From the NCBI GenBank assembly GCA_030690945.1, contig JAUYFM010000032.1, forward strand, positions 1-64,000: a stretch of 64,000 bases of DNA, given 5' to 3'. The position numbers were made by a program, and so were the translations under genes. Shown here in pieces: positions 18,692-28,428 of the stretch (position 1 is its first letter; each line of letters begins with the position of its first letter). Under the pieces are notes generated by a model. That model was given only the letters and a program-made list of their open reading frames with translations, was not told the DNA's origin and did not search any database. Origin of the DNA: Smithellaceae bacterium (GTDB taxonomy: Bacteria; Desulfobacterota; Syntrophia; Syntrophales; Smithellaceae).

Positions 18692-20382
18692 ATCTGCGGA
18701 AAGCCGGTTTCGATAAGCTGAAGCCGACTTTCCGCCGCTTCCCGTGTGGATTCACATACCGCATAGTAGATCTTGATCTTTGGTTCCGTCCCGGACGGAC
18801 GGATACAAATCCACGCAGATTGTTCCAGTATCAGTTTGACGGCGTCGGTTGCCGGAAGTTCAATATCCGACGCACGGCCGTCCGCATCGGTGCGAGTTCG
18901 CGAAAGATAGTCCTCGGTATATTTCACAGCCAGATCGCCGATGGCGGCAACTGGTTTTTCGTGCAACCGGGTCATGATCTCCTTCATTTTATCCATACCG
19001 TCGAAACCGGTAAACGCCAGATTCTTCACGCCCTCCAGGTAATAACCATGCGTCTTGTATAGCGTTTCCAGCACTTCAAGCAGGCTATGGCCCCGGCTCC
19101 TGTAATACTGAGCCGCCTTGCACAAAAGCAGCGCCGCAAGCACACCGTCTTTATCGCGGGCGAATGTGCCGGCCAGAAAACCAAAGCTTTCCTCAAAGCC
19201 AAAGATAAAATCAGCATCCGTCTGCTCATATTTTGTAATGAGCTCGGAAATAAAACGAAACCCCGTTAACACGGTATAAGAATGAACACCATAATGTCGC
19301 GCAATGGCGTCCGCCATATCGGTGGAGACAAACGACTTAATGATGTAATCGGACGAACGGAGCATGCCGGCTGCGCGGCGCTTTTCAAGCATATAGTTAA
19401 TCAATAGACATCCGATCTGATTGCCGGTCAACATAGTGTATGTGCCGTCGGGTCTGCGCACGGCCGCGCCCATCCGGTCTGCATCCGGGTCCGTGCCAAT
19501 CGCAAGTTCGGCCTCGAGGCGTGAGGCGAGCGCAATGGCCATCTCCATCGCGCCCGGATCTTCGGGATTAGGAGAATTCACTGTCGGGAAAAAGCCATCC
19601 GGCATTCTCTGCTCCTCGACAATAAAAAGATTCTTTATCCCGGCCGCCGGAAATACATGTTCGACCGTGCGCAGCCCCGTTCCGTGAAGCGGTGTATAGA
19701 CAACCTTCAGATCTTCGGCGCTCTGGGCACCGCACAGGGCAAGCATGCATTCATAATAAAGCCGGTCAATCTCTTCGCCGATTTCAAGGATAAGGCCTTT
19801 TGCAACACCCTCCCGATAACCGATCCTTTTAACATCCCTAAACGGATCCAGCTTTTGGATGCAGGCCATCACATCGAAGCTTTCCTCCGGACCGAGCTGC
19901 CCGCCGTAAGCGGCATAGACTTTGTATCCATTGTATTGGCGGGGATTGTGGCTGGCCGTGATTACGATGCCGCCGTCCGCTTTTAAATGCCGCACGGCGA
20001 AGGATAATTCGGGCACGCTCGTCAGTTGCTCGAATATGCAGGCCTTAATGCCATTGCCCGCAAATACGCATGCCGCTTCTTTGGCAAATTCGACGGAAAA
20101 CTGCCGGGAATCATACGCAATGACCATACACGTTGCAGCCTTACCGTCAGCTAACAGATAGTCCGTCAGCCCTTGCGTCGCACGACCAACAACGTAACGG
20201 TTCATCCGGGTAGTGCCTGCGCCGATGATACCGCGAAGCCCCGCCGTTCCAAATGGCAGATCACTGATGAAACGTTCTTTAATCTGAGCGTCGTCCCCTT
20301 TGATGGATTCCAGCTCGGACAACAGATTCTCTTCTTGGACGGATTCTCTCCAGTGTAAATAGGTTTCCTGGTATGTCATCAT
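18688..20382 (-). CDS. Phospho-sugar mutase (phosphoglucomutase)
   Basis: A 564-residue alpha-D-phosphohexomutase that interconverts glucose-1-P and glucose-6-P. It has FGTAGLRGIIGAGTTRMNRYVV, the phospho-Ser loop GIVITASHNPRQYNGYK, the metal loop GTDPDADRMG, the sugar loop FGFEESFGFLAG and the phosphate loop RPSGTEPKIKIY. Length and motifs are of the PgcA/PGM2-like group found in Firmicutes and many anaerobes. It is the last gene of the minus-strand glycogen run, linking GlgP product to glycolysis and GlgC substrate to hexose phosphate. The start has GGGAG upstream. Confidence 0.93.
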   Translation of the reverse strand: MMTYQETYLHWRESVQEENLLSELESIKGDDAQIKERFISDLPFGTAGLRGIIGAGTTRMNRYVVGRATQGLTDYLLADGKAATCMVIAYDSRQFSVEFAKEAACVFAGNGIKACIFEQLTSVPELSFAVRHLKADGGIVITASHNPRQYNGYKVYAAYGGQLGPEESFDVMACIQKLDPFRDVKRIGYREGVAKGLILEIGEEIDRLYYECMLALCGAQSAEDLKVVYTPLHGTGLRTVEHVFPAAGIKNLFIVEEQRMPDGFFPTVNSPNPEDPGAMEMAIALASRLEAELAIGTDPDADRMGAAVRRPDGTYTMLTGNQIGCLLINYMLEKRRAAGMLRSSDYIIKSFVSTDMADAIARHYGVHSYTVLTGFRFISELITKYEQTDADFIFGFEESFGFLAGTFARDKDGVLAALLLCKAAQYYRSRGHSLLEVLETLYKTHGYYLEGVKNLAFTGFDGMDKMKEIMTRLHEKPVAAIGDLAVKYTEDYLSRTRTDADGRASDIELPATDAVKLILEQSAWICIRPSGTEPKIKIYYAVCESTREAAESRLQLIETGFPQI

Positions 20383-20438
20383 GATCTCCCGGTATGGTTT
20401 TGCTCTGCTTTCCTAATCTGCGCGCTCATCCGTTTTTG

Positions 20439-22445
20439 TCAGCCTATCTTGAGCCACACGGCGCTCAAACCCTCCAGCGTAATTTCCAGCAGAGCATCGC
20501 GAAGCTCGTACTGCTGAAGGCTCAGTTGACAGGTGGACGAACCGTTGAACGCAGAGCGCAAGTTTCTTTGGTGTGCCTCGACAAAAAGTGAATTTTTGCT
20601 CAAATAATCGAACACGACAAGCCTGCGCGTTTCCGACCGATTGACCGCCACAAAATAAACGCCATCCGCAGCCTGCCGGCCCAGTGCATCACGGCCTCCG
20701 ACCACGTAGCGCAGGACGCCGAGACAATCGGCATCGGGGGCAAAGAACACAACATGACCCGTCATGAGCGCGTCCGCCGATTTGCGCAACCACGCCAATT
20801 GCCGGTAATCCGGTGTCAGATCATACGACGCTTCCGCAAAAGGCCCTCTGTTGAAGGGATCGAGAAAACCGTTCATGCCTCTTTCATCTCCGTAATAAAC
20901 GCAGGGCACGCCGGGAAGGCTGTATTGCAGAATCGCGGCCAGGCGCTGACGCCTGGCGCCTTTTTTATTCTGGCTGTCACTGATGATGAACGAGGCCTGC
21001 TGTTCCCGGGACATTTTATGCGGATCGATGCGCGCGCTCAAGGCGGTGCGCACGCGCTCCACGTCGTGGGACGAAAGCAGATTGGTCAGCGCGTAGTACA
21101 TGGGTCCGGGGTAATTCGCCGCCTGATCCACCAAAAAATATTTCAGGTCGCAGGCATCGGACATCCCCTTCAAAAAACCGATCACAGCGGAGCGCAGCGG
21201 ATAATTCATGACGGAATCGAGGATGCCCCCCAGCGCATAACGGCGCTTGACACCGTAACTGTATTTCGTTGTCGCGTCTTCCCAGACCTCGCCAATCACC
21301 ACGGCTTCGGGCTGTGTCTGTTTCGCAGCGGTATAGATCATCGCCAGCACGTCGTCCGGCAATTCGTCGGCCACATCGAGACGGTATCCTTTCGCGCCCG
21401 CTTTGAGCCAGTGCCGGATGACGCTGTCCTCGTCCGTAATGACAAAATGCTGCCAGCCCGGTTCGTCCTCATTGATCTCAGGCAGCGATTTGAATCCCCA
21501 CCAGCATTGGTATTGGTCGGGATAGTGTTTAAACATGTACCATGGGTAATAAGGCGAATCCGGAGTGTTTGCGGCGCCCTGGCTTTCATAAGCACCCTCC
21601 CGGTTAAAATAGATACTGTCGGAGCCGGTGTGTGAAAACACGCCGTCCAGTATGATGCGGATGTCCAGGTCATCCGCCTTTCGGCACAGTGACTCAAAAT
21701 CGGCCTCCGAGCCCAGCACCGGATCGATACTGAAGTAGTCGGCGGTGTTGTAACGATGGTTGGACGCCGCCTCAAATATCGGATTCAAATAGACCACATT
21801 CACACCAAGGCTTTGCAGATAGTCCAGAGACGCCTCGATGCCCCTGAGCGTGCCGCCAAAGTAATCGCATGGTTCATAGGTTGCTTCGCCGGGCAGCGGG
21901 GCGAAAAGCGGCGTTTCGTCCCACTTTTCATGATAATAGACGCGGCGGCCTTTGGAACGGTGATAGGCCATGCCTTTCTGCGCCGTCTGATCATCACTGC
22001 GCTGGAAACGATCAGGGAAGATCTGATACATTACGCTTTTTTGAAACCACTCAGGCACCTTAAAACCGGCATCGTAAACAGTGAGTTGATACGCAGGGGG
22101 GGGATCGGTATAGACACAACCGATGCCGCCGGTGCGTCTTCCCCCGGCGCCGTAATAGCAAAGTTTACCACCAAGATTGACCGTAAAATAATACCAGTAC
22201 ACATCGGAAACCGACGGCGCTGTGATGTCAATTTGCCAGTATTCGTCCGACCGCTGCATGAGATGGTCCTGGCGGAAGCCCTCGCTGAACAGGCACAGAT
22301 ACACGCTGTCCACATTCTCCAGGCTCGTCCGGATACGCAGGGTAACAGGGGTACAGGTGGCCAAAGCCCCCACAGGATCACGGAACCTGTACAGCGACGA
22401 GTCGTGCAGCATTTCATTTCTGTAATTGATCAGCATCGCCCCCAC
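20439..22445 (-). CDS. GH13 alpha-glucan hydrolase (neopullulanase/cyclomaltodextrinase-like)
   Basis: A 668-residue cytoplasmic enzyme (no signal peptide). Residues 1-125 form an N-terminal beta-sandwich as in neopullulanase-type enzymes, the barrel runs from about 135 to 560, and a C-terminal beta domain closes it. GH13 regions are clear: DGVFSHTG (267-274), GYRLDVADE with nucleophile Asp357, GEVWED with acid/base Glu386, and SSHDVERV with Asp461. It probably trims maltodextrins or glycogen branches released in glycogen turnover. The start may be GTG 22445 or ATG 22436. It ends 56 bases before the mutase gene. Confidence 0.88.
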   Translation of the reverse strand: MGAMLINYRNEMLHDSSLYRFRDPVGALATCTPVTLRIRTSLENVDSVYLCLFSEGFRQDHLMQRSDEYWQIDITAPSVSDVYWYYFTVNLGGKLCYYGAGGRRTGGIGCVYTDPPPAYQLTVYDAGFKVPEWFQKSVMYQIFPDRFQRSDDQTAQKGMAYHRSKGRRVYYHEKWDETPLFAPLPGEATYEPCDYFGGTLRGIEASLDYLQSLGVNVVYLNPIFEAASNHRYNTADYFSIDPVLGSEADFESLCRKADDLDIRIILDGVFSHTGSDSIYFNREGAYESQGAANTPDSPYYPWYMFKHYPDQYQCWWGFKSLPEINEDEPGWQHFVITDEDSVIRHWLKAGAKGYRLDVADELPDDVLAMIYTAAKQTQPEAVVIGEVWEDATTKYSYGVKRRYALGGILDSVMNYPLRSAVIGFLKGMSDACDLKYFLVDQAANYPGPMYYALTNLLSSHDVERVRTALSARIDPHKMSREQQASFIISDSQNKKGARRQRLAAILQYSLPGVPCVYYGDERGMNGFLDPFNRGPFAEASYDLTPDYRQLAWLRKSADALMTGHVVFFAPDADCLGVLRYVVGGRDALGRQAADGVYFVAVNRSETRRLVVFDYLSKNSLFVEAHQRNLRSAFNGSSTCQLSLQQYELRDALLEITLEGLSAVWLKIG

Positions 22446-22459
22446 AGACCTTTTAGATT

Positions 22460-24982
22460 TCAGATCGAATCCAGCCCCCAGATCATCCGGTTATAATCGT
22501 CTATCGTCCGGTCAACGCTGAAGTATCCCGCGCTTGCCGTGTTGACTGCGGCCTTTCTCGTCCAGGCGGGCGTATCGGCGTAGGCGGCCAGTATGCTTTC
22601 AAACGCGACGCGATAAGCGTCAAAATCATAGAGCAGAAAGTACTTGTCCGCACGGTCATAGTCTCCAAACAACAGCGATTGGTAAAGTTCCTGAAACTGG
22701 TCTTTGCCGACACCCGGCAGCGTTCCGTCCACCAGGCGTGAAACGGCGTCGCGAATATCCGCATTCCGGTCAAAATAATTTTTCGGGTGATAGAGGTTCT
22801 CCGTCTCCATCCAGGCAATCTCCTCCGCACGAGCGCCGAAGATAAAGATATTGTCTTCTCCCACCGCATCGAATATCTCTATGTTTGCGCCGTCCATCGT
22901 TCCAAGCGTCACGGCGCCGTTGAGCATGAATTTCATGTTGCCTGTTCCGGAGGCCTCGCAACCCGCCGTTGATATTTGTTCGCTGATGTCCGCCGCGGGA
23001 ATCAGCAATTCGGCCAGAGAGACATTGTAGTTCTCCAGAAAAGCAACCCGTATGCTGTCCCTGGTGCGCGGATGCGCTTCCACAAGAGCGGACACCGCGT
23101 TAATGAGACGGATGATGCTCTTGGCTCTCCGATACGCGGGCGAGGCCTTGGCGGCAAACAGGAACGTTACAGGCCGAAGTAAAGAATATCCTTCGTTTCC
23201 GGTAAAGCGATTGTACAGATATAAAATGTGCAACACTTTTAAAAGCTGACGCTTGTATTCATGCAACCGCTTGGCCTGCACATCAAAGACGGAGTCGGCG
23301 TCGAGTGTAATTCCTTGTTGCTTATAAACATATTCGGCGAGGCGTCGCTTGTTTTGCTGTTTGACACTCGCAAAATCGGCCAGAAATCGCTGATCATTCA
23401 CCAGCGGCTTCAGCCGCTCCAGTTCGTGATAGTCGCGGATGAATTTATCGCCGATATGATCGGCAATCAGCGTGCACAGGGCCGGATTGGCCGCTGCAAG
23501 CCAACGTCTCTGCGTAATGCCGTTGGTAATGGCCGTAAACTTCCCGGGGAACATCACATAGAAATCGCGGAAGGTGCGGGTCTTCAGGATTTTGCCGTGA
23601 AGCTGGGAAACGCCGTTGACAACATGACATACCGCGACACACATATTGGCCATGCGAATCTCATCGTAAGCCATAATGGACATATGAGATATTTTGTCAC
23701 GGTCTTCCGGAAATGCTTTGCTGAGTTTTTGGTTGAAGCGTTCGTTGATTTCGAAAATAATCGCGTACACACGCGGCAGCATAGACTTGAATAACTGCTC
23801 GGGCCAGGCCGCCAGGGCCTCCTGCATGACCGTGTGGTTGGTGTAGTTGAATACGCGACTCACGATACCGTATGCGTCGTCCCACCCGAGGCCTTCTTCG
23901 TCGATCAGGATGCGCATCAGATCCGGGATCGCCAGCGCCGGATGCATATCATTGATCTGGATCACGACTTTTTCGGGCAGCGTGCGTACATCACCATAGT
24001 TCTTCTTATGTTCGCGCACCATGCACTGCATCGTTGCGGAGGCCAGGAAATAATACTGTCTGAGGCGCAGCATTCTTCCGGTAATATGGTTGTCCTTGGG
24101 GTACAGCACTTTGGATATGGACTCGGCAAGCTCTTTCTGCTGCAACATGTAGACAAAGTCACCCTTGTTAAAAGAATGAAGATCAAATACGGTGGGACAT
24201 TCCGCACGCCATAGACGGAGCCTCGCCGGTGTATGACTGTCATAGCCGATGACCGGCATATCGTAAGGCACCGCAATCACCGTCTGATAGTTTTTATGCG
24301 CGACCGTCAAGCCGTCGTCCGTCCAGACTTCTTCAACCGTGCCCTCAAAACGGACTTCCATCTGTTCTTCGCGCCGCTCGATTTCCCAGATATCCCCTTT
24401 TGCCGTCCAGTCGTCCGGCACTTCCGTCTGTTCACCATCCACGATGCGCTGGCAGAACATGCCATATTCGTAGCGGATGCCATAGCCCGTCACAGGCAGG
24501 TTCAGCGTCGAAAGCGAATCAAGAAAGCAGGCGGCCAGCCGGCCGAGGCCCCCGTTGCCAAGAGCCGCTTCATTTTCCTGCTCTTCGAGCTTTTCAAAGG
24601 GATAACCGATCTCGGTCATGACGGCCCGGTAGTCTTCAAGTAAACCGAGATTGATCATGTTATTGACGAGCGCCCGGCCCATCAAAAATTCTGCCGAAAG
24701 ATAACAGAGTTTTTTGAGCCCCTTCTTCTCAATTTCGGCGTTGGCCTCGACGCCGCGCTCGAGGATGATGTCGCGCATACTCATCGCCACCGCCTGGAAC
24801 ATTTCCTCATCCGAGGCATTCTCGAGCGCGCGGCCGTAATACCGTTTTAATTTGCCTTCGATGATTCCCTTAATTTTTGAAATCCCGTTTTTCACACGTA
24901 TGCCTTTGATTGCAAAATTGGGAATATCCGAAGCTCCCGCTGCAATGGCTGACTCTTTATGTGACGACGAAACGCCTGTCAA
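22460..24982 (-). CDS. glgP: Glycogen/maltodextrin phosphorylase
   Basis: An about 840-residue GT35 enzyme that releases glucose-1-P from alpha-1,4-glucan ends. It shows AALGNGGLGRLAACFLDS, GYGIRYEYGMF, the D-D-W-T segment, VVIQINDMHPALAIPDLMRI, and the pyridoxal-phosphate Lys in EASGTGNMKFMLNGAVTLGT followed by DGANIEI. Length is normal. The annotated TTG 24982 has no ribosome site; a GTG at 24895 (residue 30) preceded by AAAGG is an alternative and still keeps the catalytic core. It lies between glgA and the GH13 gene with 14- to 15-base gaps, so one operon is likely. Confidence 0.94.
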   Translation of the reverse strand: MTGVSSSHKESAIAAGASDIPNFAIKGIRVKNGISKIKGIIEGKLKRYYGRALENASDEEMFQAVAMSMRDIILERGVEANAEIEKKGLKKLCYLSAEFLMGRALVNNMINLGLLEDYRAVMTEIGYPFEKLEEQENEAALGNGGLGRLAACFLDSLSTLNLPVTGYGIRYEYGMFCQRIVDGEQTEVPDDWTAKGDIWEIERREEQMEVRFEGTVEEVWTDDGLTVAHKNYQTVIAVPYDMPVIGYDSHTPARLRLWRAECPTVFDLHSFNKGDFVYMLQQKELAESISKVLYPKDNHITGRMLRLRQYYFLASATMQCMVREHKKNYGDVRTLPEKVVIQINDMHPALAIPDLMRILIDEEGLGWDDAYGIVSRVFNYTNHTVMQEALAAWPEQLFKSMLPRVYAIIFEINERFNQKLSKAFPEDRDKISHMSIMAYDEIRMANMCVAVCHVVNGVSQLHGKILKTRTFRDFYVMFPGKFTAITNGITQRRWLAAANPALCTLIADHIGDKFIRDYHELERLKPLVNDQRFLADFASVKQQNKRRLAEYVYKQQGITLDADSVFDVQAKRLHEYKRQLLKVLHILYLYNRFTGNEGYSLLRPVTFLFAAKASPAYRRAKSIIRLINAVSALVEAHPRTRDSIRVAFLENYNVSLAELLIPAADISEQISTAGCEASGTGNMKFMLNGAVTLGTMDGANIEIFDAVGEDNIFIFGARAEEIAWMETENLYHPKNYFDRNADIRDAVSRLVDGTLPGVGKDQFQELYQSLLFGDYDRADKYFLLYDFDAYRVAFESILAAYADTPAWTRKAAVNTASAGYFSVDRTIDDYNRMIWGLDSI

Positions 24983-24997
24983 CGAAAATCATGCTGG

Positions 24998-26479
24998 TTA
25001 TTGTCCGGCCGTCAAAAGATATAGTTTCGCGTAGGTCAGCGCGCTTTTTTGAAAACTCAAATCCTGGTTCATGGCCCGCTTTCGAAGCGAGTTCATGCGC
25101 TCTTTGTTCTGATAAATATTCAGTGCGTACCGCACGGTATGGAGCATATCGTGCGCGTTATAGTTTTCAAAAGAAAACCCGTTGCCTTCGTCCGTATATT
25201 CGTTATAGGGAACAACCGTATCCTTCAATCCGCCCGTCGCGCGGACAACAGGCAGCGTGCCGTAACGCAGAGCGATCATCTGCGAGAGGCCGCAAGGTTC
25301 AAACATGGAAGGCATCAGAAAGAAATCGCTTCCCGCATATATGCGATGAGCCAGCGGGTCGTTAAACTCCATCAGGCCTATCGCCCGGTTGCCCGTCCGA
25401 TGGGCAACCCCTTGGAAGAAATGTTCATATTCCTTATCCCCCGTCCCGATCAGCACAAAACCCGGACCCGCTTCCATGATCTCGTCGAATGCACTCAGCA
25501 CGAGATCAATCCCTTTTTGTTTCGTCAATCGGGTCACCATTCCGATTACCGGCATAGCAGGGCCGATCTTGAGCCCGAGTTCGGCAATCAGGGCCTGCTT
25601 GTTTTTCTGCTTTCCCGAAAACGATGCGGCGTCGAACGGATAGGGGATCAGCGGGTCGGCTGCCGGATTAAAGGCTATGGTGTCAATGCCGTTGAGGATG
25701 CCGATCAGGTCGTCCGCGCGTGTTTCCAGCATCCCGTCCAGCCCCTCACCATAATGCGGCGTCCGTATCTCCTGCGCGTATGTCGGGCTGACGGTGACCA
25801 GCTTATCGGCAAAAACGATGCCGCCCTTCAAAAAATTCGACCCGCCGTGAAATTCGATATAGTCCGAATGATCATATCGCTCCTCAATACCCAGCAGATG
25901 CGCTGTATAACCAAAGTCAAAGCGCCCCTGATAACCCAGGTTATGGATCGACAAAACGGTCTTGCACCGCCCCTGCGGATATGAATCATATTGGGTCTTT
26001 AACAACATGGGAATCATCGCCGTGTGCCAGTCGTTGACATGGATGATATCCGGCTCAAAGCCAATTACGGGTATCGCTTCGATAATCGCGCGGGAAAAGT
26101 AGGCATATTGTTCGCCCTCGAATTTTCCGCCACAGTAGATGGTGTGACCGAAGTAATGTTCATTGTCGATAAAGTAAACCGGTATGCCATCCCAGTCGTA
26201 CTGTTCAACACCCACGTATTCAGAATGCCGGCCGATATCCACGCTGAAGCTGACAATGTGCCGCACACGCTCCCGATATTGGTCCTTGATAACCCGATGA
26301 AACGGCAGCATCAGGCGGATATCGAATCCCAGTGTTTTCAGCTCTCTCGCCAACGTTCCGATCACATCCGCCAGACCTCCCGTTTTAGCGAACGGCGCGC
26401 ATTCCGCTCCGGTCATCAGGATCCCGGGCAGAACTTCCCTGTTTTTTGCAGCCATGATTCTTTGCAGTTCTTTGTTCAT
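24998..26479 (-). CDS. glgA: Glycogen synthase (ADP-glucose type)
   Basis: A 493-residue GT5 enzyme that extends alpha-1,4-glucan from ADP-glucose. The N-terminal acceptor domain has the KTGGLADV motif (residues 32-39), HVNDWHTAMIP and SIHNLGYQGRF. The C-terminal domain has GMVTRLTKQKGIDLVLSA and the retaining-GT active-site stretch MPSMFEPCGLSQMIALRYGT, then ATGGLKDTV. It begins almost at once after the stop of glgB (one base between) and is followed by glgP. Confidence 0.95.
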   Translation of the reverse strand: MNKELQRIMAAKNREVLPGILMTGAECAPFAKTGGLADVIGTLARELKTLGFDIRLMLPFHRVIKDQYRERVRHIVSFSVDIGRHSEYVGVEQYDWDGIPVYFIDNEHYFGHTIYCGGKFEGEQYAYFSRAIIEAIPVIGFEPDIIHVNDWHTAMIPMLLKTQYDSYPQGRCKTVLSIHNLGYQGRFDFGYTAHLLGIEERYDHSDYIEFHGGSNFLKGGIVFADKLVTVSPTYAQEIRTPHYGEGLDGMLETRADDLIGILNGIDTIAFNPAADPLIPYPFDAASFSGKQKNKQALIAELGLKIGPAMPVIGMVTRLTKQKGIDLVLSAFDEIMEAGPGFVLIGTGDKEYEHFFQGVAHRTGNRAIGLMEFNDPLAHRIYAGSDFFLMPSMFEPCGLSQMIALRYGTLPVVRATGGLKDTVVPYNEYTDEGNGFSFENYNAHDMLHTVRYALNIYQNKERMNSLRKRAMNQDLSFQKSALTYAKLYLLTAGQ

Positions 26480-26480
26480 A

Positions 26481-28391
26481 TCAGTCTACCGATCCCTTTT
26501 CATCATAATTAAAATATACGGCTGCAAGCGGAGGCAGATCAATCGCAGCTCTGTAGGGCTGTCCGGCAAATCCTTCGTGGGATGCCGTGATGGTCGCCTT
26601 GTGATGATGACCGCTTCCGCCAAACAACACATTATCGCTGCTGAACGTCTCTCGCAGCCGCCCATTGCCCGGCAACCCGATCACAAAATGTTCCACCGGC
26701 ACCGGCGTGAAGTTGAAAGCGCAAATACAGACGTCACCGGGCCCGTCGCCGCGGCGCATAAAGCTGATCGCGCTGTGCTGCGCTTCGTCCACATTCAGCC
26801 AGGTAAATCCCCCCCAATCATCTTCGATCTGATAAAGGGCAGGACATGCGGTGTAAAAAGCATTGAGCGCCTTCACATATTGTTGCATCTGGCGGTGCCT
26901 TTCATGCGTGAGCAGAAACCAGTCGAGCGGCTTTTGATGATCCCATTCGATGAACTGCCCGAACTCGCTGCCCATAAACAACAGTTTTTTCCCGGGGTGC
27001 GCATACATAAAACCGAGTAAGGCACGCATGGACGCGAACTTCTCATCATAAGTGCCATACATCTTATTGAGCAGAGATTTCTTACCGTGGACAACCTCGT
27101 CGTGGGAATACGGCAGAATAAAGTTTTCAGTAAAGGCATAGCACATCGAAAACGTCAGTTTGTCATGATGATCATGACGGAAAAAGGGATCCATCGACAT
27201 ATACTTGAGCGTATCATGCATAAAACCCATATTCCACTTGAATACAAAGCCGAGTCCCCCGTTATAGGGCGGCTTGGTCATCAGCGGATACGACGTCGAT
27301 TCTTCCGCAATGGTGAGAGTGCCGGGATACCGGGTCAATATCACGGAATTCAGCTTTTGCAGAAAAGCCACCGCGGAATGGTCAATATTGCCCCCGTCTT
27401 CGTTGGGCACATACTCGCCTTCATTGCGGGCATAATCCAGATAGAGCATCGACGTGACCGCATCGACGCGGATGCCGTCAATGTGGTAAACGTCAAAGAA
27501 ATACATAGCGCTGGAAACCAGAAAACTGACAACCTCGGGACGGCCATAGTTGAATATCAGCGTGCCCCATTGCGGGTGATTGGCCTGCATCGGGTTTTGA
27601 TGTTCATAAAGGCATGTACCGTCGAACCGGGCAAGGCCGTGCGCATCCTTGGGAAAATGGGCGGGCACCCAGTCCATAATGACCCCGATGCCTTTTGCGT
27701 GCATCGTATCCACAAAATACATAAAATCCTGCGGTGTGCCGAAACGGCTTGTCACCGCGTAATAACCGGTAACCTGATACCCCCATGAATCGTCTAACGG
27801 ATATTCGGTAACGGGCATGATCTCTACATGCGTAAATCCCATCTCAACAAGATATTCAGAAAGTTCATCGGCCACATCCCGCAGATTCGCAAAGTGATAC
27901 CCATCGCGCTTGCGCCATGAGCCGATGTGCATTTCGTAGATGGTCATGGGCCGGTTCAGCCTGTTTTGTTCCGGACGCCGCTGCAGAAATTCCGCATCGC
28001 GCCAATGGTACCCGCCCAAGCGCCAGACCTTCGAGGCGGTCGCCGGGCGAACCTCGGCATGAAAGGCGAACGGGTCCGCCTTGAGCACAATTCGGCCGTC
28101 GTAGCCTTTTATTTCATACTTATAACAGTCGCCGTCCCGAAGACCCGGCACAAACGCGACAAACACGCCGGTATTGAGCCGTTCCATCCGGTTTTTTGAA
28201 GCATCCCAGCCGTTGAAATCCCCCACAACGCTGACATCCCGCGCATTGGGCGCCCATACCAGAAAGCGATGCATGCCGAGTTCATCCACGCGGTGACAAC
28301 CGAAGGTGGCATAAGCCTGCTGCGCCTCTCCGATGTTGAACAGATAAATCTCATCAGTATTGATATATTGCTGATAGTCCTTCATTTGCAT
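26481..28391 (-). CDS. glgB: 1,4-alpha-glucan branching enzyme
   Basis: A 636-residue GH13 enzyme that makes alpha-1,6 branches. An N-terminal CBM48 sandwich (FLVWAPNARDVSVVGDFNGW, about 43-62) precedes the barrel. Catalytic features are GIRVDAVTSMLYLDY with nucleophile Asp310, TIAEESTS with Glu363, and YSHDEVVHGKKS. It lacks the long N1 domain of E. coli GlgB, so it is a short-type branching enzyme. No strong ribosome site is seen at ATG 28391. It is part of the minus-strand run malQ-glgB-glgA-glgP. Confidence 0.95.
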   Translation of the reverse strand: MQMKDYQQYINTDEIYLFNIGEAQQAYATFGCHRVDELGMHRFLVWAPNARDVSVVGDFNGWDASKNRMERLNTGVFVAFVPGLRDGDCYKYEIKGYDGRIVLKADPFAFHAEVRPATASKVWRLGGYHWRDAEFLQRRPEQNRLNRPMTIYEMHIGSWRKRDGYHFANLRDVADELSEYLVEMGFTHVEIMPVTEYPLDDSWGYQVTGYYAVTSRFGTPQDFMYFVDTMHAKGIGVIMDWVPAHFPKDAHGLARFDGTCLYEHQNPMQANHPQWGTLIFNYGRPEVVSFLVSSAMYFFDVYHIDGIRVDAVTSMLYLDYARNEGEYVPNEDGGNIDHSAVAFLQKLNSVILTRYPGTLTIAEESTSYPLMTKPPYNGGLGFVFKWNMGFMHDTLKYMSMDPFFRHDHHDKLTFSMCYAFTENFILPYSHDEVVHGKKSLLNKMYGTYDEKFASMRALLGFMYAHPGKKLLFMGSEFGQFIEWDHQKPLDWFLLTHERHRQMQQYVKALNAFYTACPALYQIEDDWGGFTWLNVDEAQHSAISFMRRGDGPGDVCICAFNFTPVPVEHFVIGLPGNGRLRETFSSDNVLFGGSGHHHKATITASHEGFAGQPYRAAIDLPPLAAVYFNYDEKGSVD

Positions 28392-28428
28392 ACATTCTTA
28401 ATTATTCGTAATATTGCCATTATCTTAC

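Noticed and set aside
20754-21635. 293-codon + strand open frame
   Set aside because: Antisense shadow of the GH13 gene whose catalytic motifs are intact on the minus strand.
25049-25984. 311-codon + strand open frame
   Set aside because: Antisense shadow of glgA.
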